A stretch of DNA of 64,000 bases, from the NCBI GenBank assembly GCA_014529385.2, contig CM043950.1:153250445-153314444 (forward strand), in the 5' to 3' direction. The notes beneath the pieces are model-generated. The model had not been told where the DNA came from, made no database searches, and saw nothing but the letters and a program-made list of their open reading frames with translations. Position 1 is the stretch's first letter; the number at the start of each line of letters is the position of its first letter. The position numbers and the translations under genes were made by a program. The DNA comes from Adiantum capillus-veneris (taxonomy: Eukaryota; Streptophyta; Polypodiopsida; Polypodiales; Pteridaceae). Below are positions 10,720 to 22,505 of this stretch, piece by piece.

Positions 10720-13700
10720 ACTTAGGGACCCAACGATAAAAAATTGGCATGTTTGTCGTCCTTGATAGTTGAGACGGCTTGCGATGCCATGAAACTCTAC
10801 AAGGTGGGGATTAGGATGCTTCCTCCTCCCCTACAAAGTGTCATGGCCATATGTTGTCGTCCATGCAGGGCACAATCATCAATTTTTTGATGTTGGGCTT
10901 ATCAATGGCCCATTGGCAAAAAAATGGCAATTGTATTGTCCTTGACAGTCTAAACGGCTTGTGATGGTCATGAAACTCTACAAAGGTAGGGACTAGGATA
11001 CTTCCCCCACCCCTACAAATTTTTATGGCCATGGCTATTTCCCCGTCCTTGATAGTCGAGATAGATTGCAATGGTCATGAAACTTTGCAAGGGTAGGGAG
11101 TAAAGTACTTCTTTTGTCCCTGCAAAGTTTCATGGTGATCCATTGCGGTCTTGTCCGTCATGTGCGGCACAATTGCCAATTCCTTATCGCTTGGTCCACT
11201 AACAGCCCAACAACAAAAAAATTGTCTATTGTGCCATCCTTTATCATTGGGATAGATTGCAATTTCCATGAAACATTGTAGGGTCAGAGAAAGATGCTTT
11301 CCTTGTCTCTGCAAAGGTTCATGGTCAACCGTTTTTGTCTCGTTGTTTATGCCCACACATCGTTTATGTTTCACTATTGGGATCGCCAAGGATTAGGATT
11401 CTTCCACCACCGCTGCAAAGTTTCATGTGCATTTGTTTTTATCTCATTGGTCATGCATGGTACAATTGCCTTTGTTTAGTTGGACTCGCGAATGGCCTAA
11501 CGGCCAAAAAGTGGTGATTGTGTCGTCCTTAACAGTTGAGACAGATTCCAATGGCCATGAAACTTTACAAGGGTAGGGAGTAGAGTTATCACCTTGTCCT
11601 TGCAAAGTTTCTTGGCTATCTATTGCCGTCTTGTTAGTCATGCATGAGAAAATTGCCAATTTCTTATAGTTGGAGCCAACGGTAAAAAAATTGACGATTG
11701 TGTCGTCCCTGTTTTTCAGACAACCTGCGATGGACATGAAACTTTTCAAGGGTGAAGAGTAAGATTATTTTCTTTCCTTTGTCAATTTTCATTGTCATTT
11801 ATTACCATCTCATTGGTCAGGCACGACACAATTGCCCATTTTCAGTCATTGGGCTCGCCAAAGCCCAACGACCAAAAATTGGCTATTCTACCGTCCTTGA
11901 TCATCGAGACAGATTGTGATGGCCATGAAATTTTGCAAGGATAGGAATCAAGGTGCTTTCTCACATTTAAAAAGTTTCATAGCCATCCGTTGTCGTCTCG
12001 TCGGTCATGCCCGACATAATCGCCATTTGTTTGTCGTTGGGTTCCCCACGGGTCCAGCGGTAAAAAATTGGCCATTGTGTCATCCTCAACCGTTGAGACG
12101 GATTGTCATGACCATGAAACTTTGCAAGGGTTGAGAGTAGGACTCTTCTCTTGTCCTTGCAATATTGCATGGCCATCCATTGTCATCTCACCAGTCAGGG
12201 GTAGCACAATTACTATTTTTTTTCGTTGGCTCATCAAGGACCCAACGGTGGTAATTGTGTTGTCCTTGACCATCAAGATAGCTTGCGATGGACATAAAAT
12301 TTTTCAAGGACAAGGGGTAGGGTGTGTTTTCCACCCCTAAAACATTTCATGGCCATCCGTTGATGTGTCGTTGGTCAGGCGCGGCACAGTCCCCAATTTC
12401 TTACAATTGGGCTTGTCAAGAACCCAACGGCAAAAAAATTGGACATTGTGCCGCTCTTGACCATCAAGAAGACTTGTGATGGCCATATAAATTTGCGCAA
12501 ATAGGGAGTAGGATGATTTTGTTACCCCTACAAAGTCTCATGGCCATTCGTTGCCATCTCATTTGTCAGGCACGGCACGATCATCAATTTTTTTATGCTG
12601 GGCTCGCCAAGGACCCAACAGTAAAAAATTGGAAATTGTGTTATCCTTGATCATCAAGATGGATTGCGATGGCCATGAGACTTTGCAAGGGTGCGCAAGT
12701 TTCTACCTTTCCCATCCCTTAAAAGTTTCATGGTCATTTGTTTCCATCCCATCAGTCTTATGCTCGCCAAGGGCCCAATGGAAAAAACATTAGCCATTGT
12801 GTCGTTGGCCTCCCCAAGGATGTCAAACTGTCAATTTTTTGCCATTGGACTTGCCAATGGTACACAACCATCAATTTTTTGACATTGGGCTTGCCAAGAG
12901 TCCTATAAAAAGTTGTTCATTGTGCCATCCTTGACAATTGAGATGGCTTGCGATGGCCACGAAACTCTACAGGAACAGGGTGTAGGATGCTTCCCCCATC
13001 CTTGCAAATTTTTATGGTCATTCATTGGCATCCATTATCGTCTCATCAATCATGCATGACACAATCGTGAATTTTGTCGTTGGGCTCGCAATGGCTCAAT
13101 GGCAAAAAAAGTGGCGACTATGCCATCCTTCACAGTTGAGACAACTTGCAATGGCCATGAAACTCTACAAGGGCATAAGGACCTAACGGCAGCAAGAAAT
13201 TCAAAATTTAGTCATCTTTGACATTTGAGATGGCTTGCGAGCAATGGGGGATAGGGTTCTTTCCTTGTCCTTGCAAATTTTCATGGCCATGTGCTGCCAT
13301 CCCATCGGTCAGGCACAACACAATTGCCAAATTTTTATTGTTGGGTTCGTCACCGACGGCAAAAAATAATCAATTGTACACCCTTGATTATCACGACAAA
13401 TTACGATGGCCATGAAACCTTGCACACACATGGAGCATGGTACTTCTCTCATCTTTGCAAAGTTTCATGGTCATCCATTGTCGTCTCACCGGTCATGCAC
13501 GCACAATCGATATTTTTTTGTCGTTGGACTCCCCAACGATCGATCGTCAAAAAAATAGCCATTGTGAGGTCCTTGACAGTTGAGACGACTTGTGATGGCC
13601 ATAAAACTCTACAAGGGTAAGTATTAGGATACTACTTCCACCCCTGTAAAGTTTCATGGCCATTTGTTATTGTCTCGTCGGTCATACGTGACACAATCAT

Positions 13701-16700
13701 CATTTTTTTACTGTGGGGTTCGCCAATGGTCCAACGGCAAGAAAACAACAATTGTGTCATTCTTGTTCATCAAGAGGGATTGCGATGGACGTAATACTTT
13801 GCACAGGTAGAGAGTAGAGCACTCTTCCCATCCCTACAAAGTATCATGGTCATCAATTTTGTACTCATCGGTCATGCATGGCACAATCGCTAATTACTTG
13901 TCGTTGGGCCTACCAAGGGACCAACGGCAAACAAGAATGGCAATTGTGCACTCCTTGACCATCAAAACTTCTTTTTATGGACATGAAACTTTGCAAGAGT
14001 AGGGAGTAAGATTCTTCTCCTACCCCTGTCTTGTTTCATGGCCATCCGTTGTTGTCTCGTCGATGAGGCGCACAGCACAATCGCCCATTTTCTACCGTTC
14101 GGCCACCCTTGATCATCGAGACGGATTATGATGGCCATGAAACTTTGCAAGGGCAAGAAAAAAGGTGCTTCTCTACCCTAAAAATTTTCATGGCCATTTG
14201 TTGCCATCTTGCTGGTCATGCATGACAAAATCGCCAATTTTTATCATTGGACTCACCAAGGACCCAACAATAAAAAATTGGCCATTGTGCCACCCTTGAC
14301 CCACCGAGAAGGATTGAGATGGCCATGAAATTTTGCAAGAACAAGGAGTAGGGTGCTTTTCCCACCCATTGCAAAGTTTCATAGGCATCAGAATCCACCT
14401 CGATGGTCAAGGATGGCACAATTGCCAATCTTTTGTCCTTGGTCTCGCCAAGGGCCCAACGGCAAAAAATTGGTCATTGTGCCACCCTGATGCAAATTGG
14501 GATGCACATGAAACTTTGCAAGGGTGGGGAGGAGGATGATTTTTCTACCAACGTAAAGTTTCATGGCCATCTATTGTCGTCTCATGGTGAGGCACGACAC
14601 AATCGTCAATTTTGTGTTATTGGGCTTGCTAAGGGCTCAACGACAAAAAAATAGCTATTGTGTTGCCCTTGACTGTTGAGACGGATTGCAATTGCTATGA
14701 AACTTTAAAAGAGAAGGAACAATGGTACTTTTCCTAGCCTTGCAAAGTTTCATGGCCATCTATTGCCATCGCGTTGGTCATGTGCGGCACATTCACCAGT
14801 TTTTTGTCGTTAGACTTCCCAAGGGTCCAACAAAATAAATAGCGGTCATTATGCCGTCCTTGACTATTGAGACGGCTTTTGATGGCCATGAAACTTTACA
14901 GGGGTAGGGAGGAGGGAGCTTCCCATACCTTTTTAAATTTTCATGGTCATCAGTTGCCGTCTTATCAGTCATGCATGCCACAATCATCATTTCTTTTGTT
15001 GTTTTGCTCGTTTAGGGTCCAACGATAAAAAAATTGACAATTGTGTCGTTGTTGACCATCAAGGCCGCTTGTGATGGCCATGAAAATTTGTGAGGAAATG
15101 AAGTAGGATACTTTTCTTACCCTTGCAAATTTTCATGGCCCTCCGTTGTCGTTTAATCGGTCATGCATGACACAATCGTCAATTTTTTGTCGTTGGACTC
15201 GCCTAGGATCCAACGTCAAAAATTTGGCCATTGTGTCATCCTTGACATCGAGATGGATTGTGATTGAATGAAACTTTTCAAGGACATAGATCAAGGTGAT
15301 GTTTTCATCCTTGCAAAGTTTCATGATCATCGGTTGCCATCTCCCCAACCATGCATGCACAAATGCTGATTTTCTACCGTTGGGCTCGCCAAGGGTCCAA
15401 CGGCAAAAAAATAGCGTCATCATTGACAACCAAAATATCTTGCAATGGCCAGGAAACTTTACAAGGATGGAAAATAGGATGATTTTCCAATCCCTACAAA
15501 GTTTCATGGCCATCCGTTGTCATCTCATCGATCATGCGTGGCACATTGTAATTTTCTTATTGTTGGTCTCACTAATAGCCCAACGATAAAAAATTGGCAT
15601 TTGTGCCTCCCTTGACCATAGAGATAGCCATGAAACTTTTTAGGGACGAGGAGTAGAGTGTTTCCTTCATCTCTGTAAAGCTTCATGGCCATCCGTTGTC
15701 ATCTCATCGATCATCTGCGGCACAATCATCACGATAAAAAAATTGGTGATTGTGTTGTCGTTGACCATTGAGATGGCTAGAAATGGACATGAAACTTTAC
15801 ATGGTCAAGAAGAAGTGTGATTTTTTCACCCCTATCTAGTTTCCTGGCCATCTGTTGCCGTCTTGTTGGTTATGTGCGACACAATCGATCATGTTTTGTC
15901 GTTTGGCTCGCCAAGGGCCCAACAATTTAAAAATTTGCTATTATGTCGCCCTTGATCATCAAGACGGATTACGATGGCCATGAAACTTTGTAGGGTTAGA
16001 AAAAAAAGTGATTCTCTATCCCTTAAAAATTTAATGGCCATCCGTTTCCATCTCATTGGTCATGCACGACACAATCGCCAAATTTTTATCGTTGGGCTCG
16101 CCAAGGGTCCAATGGCAATAAATTGGCCACTGTGTCGTCCTTGATTGTCAAGACAGATTGCGATGACCGTGAAACTTTGTAGGGGTAAGGAAGAGGATGC
16201 TTTCTCTATGCATGCAAAGTCTCATTGCCATGGGTGAGGCACGACACGATCTCCAATTTTTTTCCATTGGGCTCCCTAAGGTTCCAACGGCAAAAAAATG
16301 GTAATTGTGTAGTCCTTGACCATCGAGACAGATTGCAATGGCCACAAAAATTTGAAGGGGTAGGAAAAAGGATGATTATTTTTCCCTTACAAAGTTTCAT
16401 GGCCATCCATTGCCGTCTTATCGGTCATGCAAGGCACAATCTCCAATTTCTTAATGTTGGACTTGTTGACCGACAAGATGGAAATGGATGGCCATGCATG
16501 ATCAAAGAGATGGCAATGGATGTCCATGAAACTTTGCATGGATGAAAAGTAGGGTGATTTTCCATCCCTAAAAGGTTTCATAGCCATCCATTGTCATCTC
16601 GTTTGTCATGCGCGACGTAATTTTTATTTTTTGTCGTTGGACTCACCAAGGATCTAGTGGCAAATCATTGGTAATTGTAGCATCCTTGACCATCGAGACA

Positions 16701-17529
16701 ATTGCAATGGCCACAAAACTTTTCAAGGGTAGGGAGCAGGGTGGTTCCCCTGGCTCTACAGAAATTCATGGACATTTGTTTCCCTCTCATCAGTGAGGCA
16801 TGCACAATCACCATTTTTTTGTCGTTTGACTCACCAAGGATCAATGGCAAAAGATTGCCCATTGTGCCGCCCTTCACCATCAAGATAGATTGTGATGGCC
16901 CTGAAAACTTGCAAGTCTAGTAGATAGGGTGCTTCCCTAGCTTGTGCAAAGTTTCATGACCATCTGTTGTCATCTCATTAGGCATGCGTGGAACAATCAC
17001 CAATTTCTTACCATTGGGCTCGCGAATGACCCAACGGCCAAAATTAGTGATTGTGTCATCCTTGACCATTGAGATGGATTGTGATGGCCATGAAACATTG
17101 TAGGGATGGTACGTAGGGTGTTTCCTCCATCCCTTCAAAGTCTCATGACTCTATGTTTCCCTTGAGTCGGTCATGCGTGGCACAATTGTCATTTTTTTTG
17201 TCGTTGGGCTTGCCAAGGGTCCAATGGCAAAAAAATTAGCGATTGTGCCATCCTTCACTATCAAGATGGCTTATAATGGACATGAAACTTTACAAGGATG
17301 TGGAGTACAATGATTTATTTACCCCTAAAAAATTTCATGGTCATCGATTTCCGTCTCATTGATCATACATACCACAATTCTCAAATTTTTTATCATTGGG
17401 CTTGCCAAGGGCCCAACGACAAAAAAATTGGTAAATGTGCCACCTTTGACAGTCAAAACAACTGAGGAGTAGAGTGCTTTTCTCCCTCTTGCAAAGTTTC
17501 ATGGCCATCCATTTCCATATCGTTCATCA
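10720..17529. repeat. Satellite array of ~180-190 bp dyad-symmetric units
   Basis: A recurring block with ATGGCCATGAAACTTTGCA begins near 11551, 11731, 11919, 12107 and 12288, giving spacings of 180-188 bp; some units are shortened (for example near 11000-11080). Each unit has two dyad centres. One lies between ATGGCCATGAAACTTTGCA and its reverse complement. The other lies between CACAAT..CCAATTTTTTG and CAAAAAATTGG..ATTGTG, as at 15171-15235. The array is therefore a chain of roughly 90-bp half-units in alternating orientation. Short open frames on both strands have similar translations for this reason and are not genes. Confidence 0.92.
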
Positions 17530-17758
17530 TGTTACCATGTACATGTGGTAGTGATGTGTGTGAACACCCTTAAGACCATCGGGGCATTTTCTTCCTCAAC
17601 GAGGAGGTTTTTTCCCCTGTACATTGTAAATACGCCCATCACTCTAGCGCTATCTCATATTTCCATTGCACACTAAGTAATATACTCTCTGTTGTGTGTC
17701 TTGAGCTTCCTTCATCTTCTCAAGTTGTGTGTGTTTTCCTGCAACCCTAATTCCAACA
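17530..17758 (+). repeat. C1 5' LTR
   Basis: Begins TGTTACCATG and ends AATTCCAACA. It has the same length as the 3' copy, with moderate divergence. Confidence 0.92.
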
Positions 17759-17760
17759 AT

Positions 17761-17775
17761 TGGTATCAGAGTAGG
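17761..17775 (+). other. C1 primer binding site (tRNA-iMet)
   Basis: TGGTATCAGAGTAGG starts two bases after the LTR. TGGTATCAGAG is the standard plant copia site complementary to initiator methionine tRNA. Confidence 0.92.
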
Positions 17776-18119
17776 TTGCATCCTCACAGGTTTAGTCGCT
17801 AGTAGCTCTAGCACACGCCTACTCACTTCATTCAATTTTTGTGAACTTTGGCAAGTGTTGCACATCGACAAATATTTTGGGGGAACTTGTAGATCTTAGT
17901 CTGCTCAGATTTTTTATTCGGGCTTATTTTGGCCTTCGTTTCCACTACAGACAGTATTGCGTAGGCTATTTTGCCATTTTGTGCAAAATTTTTATCAATG
18001 TTGTTTTTGCATAATATGTCCCTTACAATCTTGTATAGTTTGTGCTATATAGCATGCATTGTTCCCGCTTTGTTTCTCCTCTTTTTGGGCAGTTTTCACA
18101 TCCAGTGCATGCATTTTCC

Positions 18120-18828
18120 ATGGCTGACAATAACACAGATGTGTTCAAGATGTTTGCTACTGAGGGCAGATTGGATGGGGAAAATTACCCTATGTGGGAT
18201 TACATGATGCAACATGTCCTTGTGTCAAAGGGTGCTTGGAACATTGTGCAGGGCATTGACGTACGTCCTAATTCTAAGGATGTAGGTGATGTTGAGGATG
18301 TTGCAAGTTTTGGTGGCACAATTGCTGTTGCTAGAGCTATTTTTCCTACGACTGAGCAAGCTTTGTTAGGATGTAAAATATGCATAGACTCATGCATTGA
18401 TTATGTTCTTAGTGAAGAGCACTATCACTCCTCACATTTGTTCAACAAAATCTACAAAATAGGCTCAGAATATTTTGGCTGGTCTTTATGCAAGTCACAA
18501 TGAGGCAAAAATTGCATGCGGCTGCGTAAAGAGCTGGAGTCAAATATTATGCATGAGGAATATGAGATCGAAAATTTCCTTGCTAGTGTCAAGAATATCA
18601 ATGAGCAACTTATTTTTGCAGCCAAAGTCATTTCTGATAGTTCCATTGTGTAGTGTTCTTGATGCTTTTCCATATTCTTGCCAAAACTTTTGCTAGTACT
18701 TGGAGAGTCATGACCCAAGGACATCCATAACTTGTCAATTTTGATGCATTATGCATATTTTTGTTGCAAGATTTGATTTCTAGAAAAAATAGGACCAGAT
18801 GGCGTGCAGCTGAGCAGGCCTTTATTGC
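18120..18828 (+). pseudogene. C1 gag, N-terminal part
   Basis: Begins ATGGCTGACAATAACACAG at 18120. Typical copia gag phrases follow: LDGENYPMWDYMMQHVL (residues about 20-36), then in shifted frames IMHEEYEIENFLASVKNI, VQCVLDAFPYSC, FASTWRVMTQGHP and RWRAAEQAFIA. At least two frame breaks (near 18490-18520 and 18650-18700) are needed to follow it. It stops at the MULE target site 18819-18828 and resumes at 23626, where AFIA continues into AQRQGGN. Confidence 0.85.
18819..18828 (+). repeat. MULE target site duplication, left copy
   Basis: CCTTTATTGC, identical to 23626-23635. It lies in gag codons for Ala-Phe-Ile-Ala. Confidence 0.88.
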
Positions 18829-18892
18829 GAGTCTTACCATGCATCGAGCGAGTTTTTCCGAGCAAAGACAAACCTGAGCAAGTGTTTGTACG
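18829..18892 (+). repeat. MULE left terminal inverted repeat
   Basis: Starts GAGTCTTACC. The conserved core CGAGCGAGTTTTTCCGAGCA starts at 18845, with a further CTGAGCAAG at about 18873. The outermost 15 or so bases match the right end poorly, so the exact tip is less sure than the core. Confidence 0.75.
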
Positions 18893-19106
18893 CAATATAG
18901 TAAATTTTACCATCAACATAATATTTATGTTTGTTATATATTGAATATGCACTATAACCAAAAGACTTTTCAATGGATAGACTACCTCCTAAATCCAAAA
19001 CTTAGACTACCTCCTAAATCCAAAAGATCAGAGTTCACTTTTAAAAGATCACCATATTCTGCGTTGAATCGGCCATGAGAGATGTTTCTATTTGTCTGCA
19101 GATCGT

Positions 19107-19310
19107 TTCAAAATGCTTGCCTCATCAAATTTTCAACTAGGTTATCAACAGAGCTAGACAAGGAGTGTGACTGAATCGAAAGGCTCATCAGACCATGCCT
19201 TGCACTAGTGGCAATATTCCCCAATTCCTTTCCTTCGACGTTGAGTTGTCTGCTACTAATCCCCTCACACACTCTGCTAAAAGTGAAAGCAGCTAGCTTC
19301 ACTAAAGCCG
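19107..19310 (-). pseudogene. Gene fragment of unknown family in the MULE
   Basis: An open segment on the minus strand reads VKLAAFTFSRVCEGISSRQL, continues with GKELGNIATSARHGLMSLSI and ends LVENLMRQAF before a stop. Its amino-acid make-up looks like protein and not random DNA, but I do not recognise the family. It may be a separate captured exon or the 3' side of the same donor gene as the SWIB fragment just upstream on this strand. Confidence 0.4.
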
Positions 19311-19378
19311 TGGCTTAGTTAATTGAGGATTATAACCATCATAAGCTTTTCTACCCTCATGGCCACTTTGATGTTTAC

Positions 19379-19750
19379 TCATTTTATTTCTTTGCCCTCT
19401 GCCATATGCAACGCCAACAACCTGATAGCATCAACAGAAAAATGTCCTGACAAGTGGGGACTCAAGTACTTGAGCACTTCTGAAACCTTAACCTTGTCTC
19501 ATCCAAATGCCTTCTTAAGGAGAGGATCACATAAGATCTGCGATTTCTCAGTACTAGTCTGGAGCTTGTGAACCTTGATGTAGTCCCATACCCGCTTAAG
19601 GGCATGAGGACTTGTGGTCTCCGAGGTTTGCAAGATGGGGGCCAGGCTAGAGGAGACCCTATAGAGACTTTGAGAACCACCTCTAAGCTCAAGCTTGGGG
19701 TCGCGCTCAAGAGTGTTTTTGAGTTCATCCTTGGGCACTTTGTTGCTCAT
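19379..19750 (-). pseudogene. SWIB/MDM2-type domain fragment
   Basis: Reading down from 19750, a charged N-terminal stretch (MSNKVPKDELKNTLERDPKL) leads to the domain: SLAPILQTSETTSPHALK, then RVWDYIKVHKLQ, KSQILCDPLLKKAFG, then VSEVLKYLSPHLSGHF. This is the SWIB fold pattern found in SWI/SNF-complex subunits and in small plant chromatin or organelle proteins. An in-frame TGA (19499-19501) interrupts it between AFG and DKVKVSEV, and it ends at TGA 19379-19381. It lies inside the MULE, so it is read as a captured gene copy and probably has no function. Confidence 0.78.
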
Positions 19751-20134
19751 CTATTCATCAACTTATGCTACACGTAGAGCAATCAACTGACACATCCGTA
19801 ACCAGTAAGGTGGGGAACATGTCAAATCCATATGTCAAGCATAGCTTCAGTATTAACTTTATTCCAGTTTGAACATCCACTCTTTCTTGCAAAGCATAAT
19901 CGCCTGTGACGTGCTTGCAATAAGATCTCAAAAGAATAATCCACCATAACCCTAGCTTGAAACGAGTCCGTAAACAAGTATTGAGCTTGATGTTACAACA
20001 TCTTTGTCCACCATAATTCCAACAATATTAACAAGAACATCCCACACATACAGTTACAAAACATATAGCAACAACTTTCGAGCATGCAAATTCTGACACA
20101 AGTTGCAACTTTCACATAAACTTGTTGTTATTAC

Positions 20135-20231
20135 CTGAATCAACAAGTGCTACCCGACAAATGGCAGCCTCACCAAAATCTAGATCAAACACCTCCTCCA
20201 TGACACCTTCGTCGCTACCTTCAGTGTAAAC
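20135..20231 (-). pseudogene. Exon-like segment in the MULE
   Basis: On the minus strand an acceptor-like CATCAG is followed by about 97 open bases reading YTEGSDEGVMEEVFDLDFGE and AAICRVALVDSG. A donor-like CAG/GTAATA follows. It may be an upstream exon of the captured SWIB gene, since it lies 5' of it on the same strand with about 380 intervening bases. Family unknown. Confidence 0.35.
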
Positions 20232-20654
20232 TGATGAGACAGCTAGACAACCAATGAATGTTTGAATCATGGACCCGAAATATTATAGGAGACAGCAATT
20301 AAGAGAAGGTATCATCACTTGCCACCTGAATATACAGACCGCTTCGAAGAAGCATTTCCCTAGCACATCAAAGAGCTGAATAGAATAATGACTACCGGGT
20401 GAAGCAAAGAAAAGCATTTAGTTATATCCCTAACACTCTAAATCTCTCTTAAGAATCCTAAGTGAAACCATTTCTTTCAATACATGAATTTCAAGTGGGT
20501 GGCCATGTATTCCCATGCAGCGTGACGCATAATCTGCTGCTGGCTACACTAGTGATGGTGGAGATGCTGGTATTCACAACCCATTTTATAGTGTAGTGCC
20601 ATGCAGATGATGAAGACGTCTCCCTCTCCACCTCTGTGTGCGTGTGTGTGTGTG

Positions 20655-20704
20655 AAAAAGAAACTCTCTGAAAGAGCGCGCGCTCTTTCAGAGAATTTCT
20701 TTTT
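20655..20704. repeat. 50-bp palindrome
   Basis: Positions 20665-20694 are a perfect 30-bp palindrome (half-site TCTCTGAAAGAGCGC). Ten flanking bases on each side extend it with one mismatch. It follows a short GT run and precedes AG-rich DNA. It could extrude as a hairpin; its role is unknown. Confidence 0.9.
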
Positions 20705-21092
20705 GACTAAGAGAGAGTAGAGGCCGGGTACCTTGCTAGGAAAAATCCCAAAAAAAAAAAGAATCTAAGATGCATATGATGGATGTCGAGCGATGCAACA
20801 ATCAGACTAGGGGCAAGACAATGTGCACGTAGAGGGGGTGGCAGATGGCACGGTAGGCAGCAGTGTAGCATGTAGCTGGCTGAAATCTCTTTCTCTATGT
20901 GCAAAAGCCTCATTGTCCGCATGGGTGCAAGTTGGATAGAGAAATTCTCACGTTCTTTCAGGCTGACGCGAGTTCAAAGCCTGCGAGGCACTTTCCATTA
21001 GAGTTTTACTCCTCTAGCAAGGCAAGGGATCAAATAAGAGAATCTCTGGAGATTTCGGGCAAATAGTACTTGAAAGCTTCCAGTATGTAGTA

Positions 21093-21209
<117 letters not shown>

Positions 21210-21278
21210 AGGAGGAGGAGGAGGAGGAGAAGAAGAAGACCCTTCATCCGAGTAGGGTTTCGTGAGAGTGGGCGACCA

Positions 21279-21690
21279 TGGTGTCCCTCAAGCCACAGAG
21301 GTGCCTCACGGCTAGCATGTTGAAGTGTGGGAAGCGCAAGGTCTGGCTCGATTCCAATGAGGTCAACAAATCTGTATGGCCAATTCATGGCAAAATATCA
21401 GAAAGCTAGTCAAGGATGGCTTTGTGATTCGAAAACAAACCTATATGAAGGTCAAGGGTAACGTGTTCAAAAATAAGCGCGTGCTCAAGAGTATTCACAA
21501 GTCTAAAGCTGAGAAGGCTCATGAAAAGACATTTTCTAATCAATTTGAAGCCCATAGCGCTAAGGGAAAATCTATCAGGGAGTGAAAAAGTCTCAGGAGG
21601 GAAGAGCACTTAGCATAGGGATTGAGTACTGAAGCAATACCATCCATCCCTGCAGCTACCCCTAAGGCCACCAAGAAGTCCACGAAGTGA
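21279..21690 (+). pseudogene. RPL19: Ribosomal protein eL19 pseudogene
   Basis: ATG at 21279 opens a reading that starts MVSLKPQ and continues [17 protein letters not shown] one-base loss near 21370 moves the next part ([14 protein letters not shown]) to another frame. It then jumps directly to [20 protein letters not shown] and [16 protein letters not shown], skipping the long basic middle of eL19 (roughly 65-75 residues). A TGA at 21583-21585 and a later TAG precede a tail ATPKATKKSTK with its own stop at 21690. eL19 is a cytosolic large-subunit protein. No introns are visible, so the copy may derive from cDNA, or the missing middle may be a lost exon. Confidence 0.88.
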
Positions 21691-22451
21691 GCCGCATAGC
21701 AAGATTTAGCTAAGAGTCGTGACTCGATAGTACTTAAATAGAAACCTTGGACCTTTGAGATTGTGTAATGAGATATAGTTTTTGCTTTACTCTTGAAAGC
21801 ATGACTATTGCAAGCCTAAAAATGTTTTCATTTTGCAATTTTACCCCATCTCTAATTCCTTTAACTATTGGTTATTGTTGCCAAGACTGTTACTATGGCT
21901 TTTATGTTGTTTCCAAAGGGAAAACGAAGAAGAAGAAGAGAGTTTTAAAGTCATAAAAAACTATCCCAAGAGACCTTAAAGATCTAGCCAACGAGGAGAG
22001 AGAGAAGTGCCATTTAGCAGATGCGCCTCTCCGGAAGTCTCCTTTTGCCACCTCTATCCGTCCCCGATAGAAGTATGAACTCTTGTCTTGCAGGAGCGTG
22101 TGCTCTCCCTCCCCTGCCTTGCTTATTCCAACAACCACCACGATTCTTCACGGTGGATGCTTAATTGGGTTGGGAAAAACCTACTCAAGTTGCAAAACCA
22201 AAAAAGATGGTGCGACAAGAGATTAGGTTGGCTGCGTCAACATGCAGAAGCTTACATGTGATAGAGTACAAGGTTACGTGATGCACATCAACACAGATAT
22301 GTTGATCCTACAGCATGCACGATCTCCACCTCCTCAGCCTCTTCCCTCACCCATATACGATCCCCTCCTCCTCTCTCTCTCTCTCTCCCCTCCATCTCTC
22401 TCAATCTCTTTTAAAAAAAAGTCTACAATGGCCGGGCTCTTTTTTAAGGAT

Positions 22452-22505
<54 letters not shown>

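Noticed and set aside
10841-17138. Many 60-126 residue open frames on both strands starting MAMKLC-, MPMKLC- and similar
   Set aside because: They fall at the same place in each satellite unit and exist on both strands because the unit is dyad-symmetric. No domain and no constraint are visible.
10720-17529. CRISPR-like repeat array
   Set aside because: Units are long, contiguous and degenerate without unique spacers, and the genome is a plant's.
20915-20985. tRNA-like or SINE-like stretch with AGTTGGATAGAG and GAGTTCAAAGCC at A-box to B-box distance
   Set aside because: No acceptor stem or cloverleaf could be formed and no poly-A or second copy is seen. Chance similarity cannot be excluded.
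21279-21690. A functional eL19 gene
   Set aside because: It has a frameshift, internal stops and loss of the central basic region.
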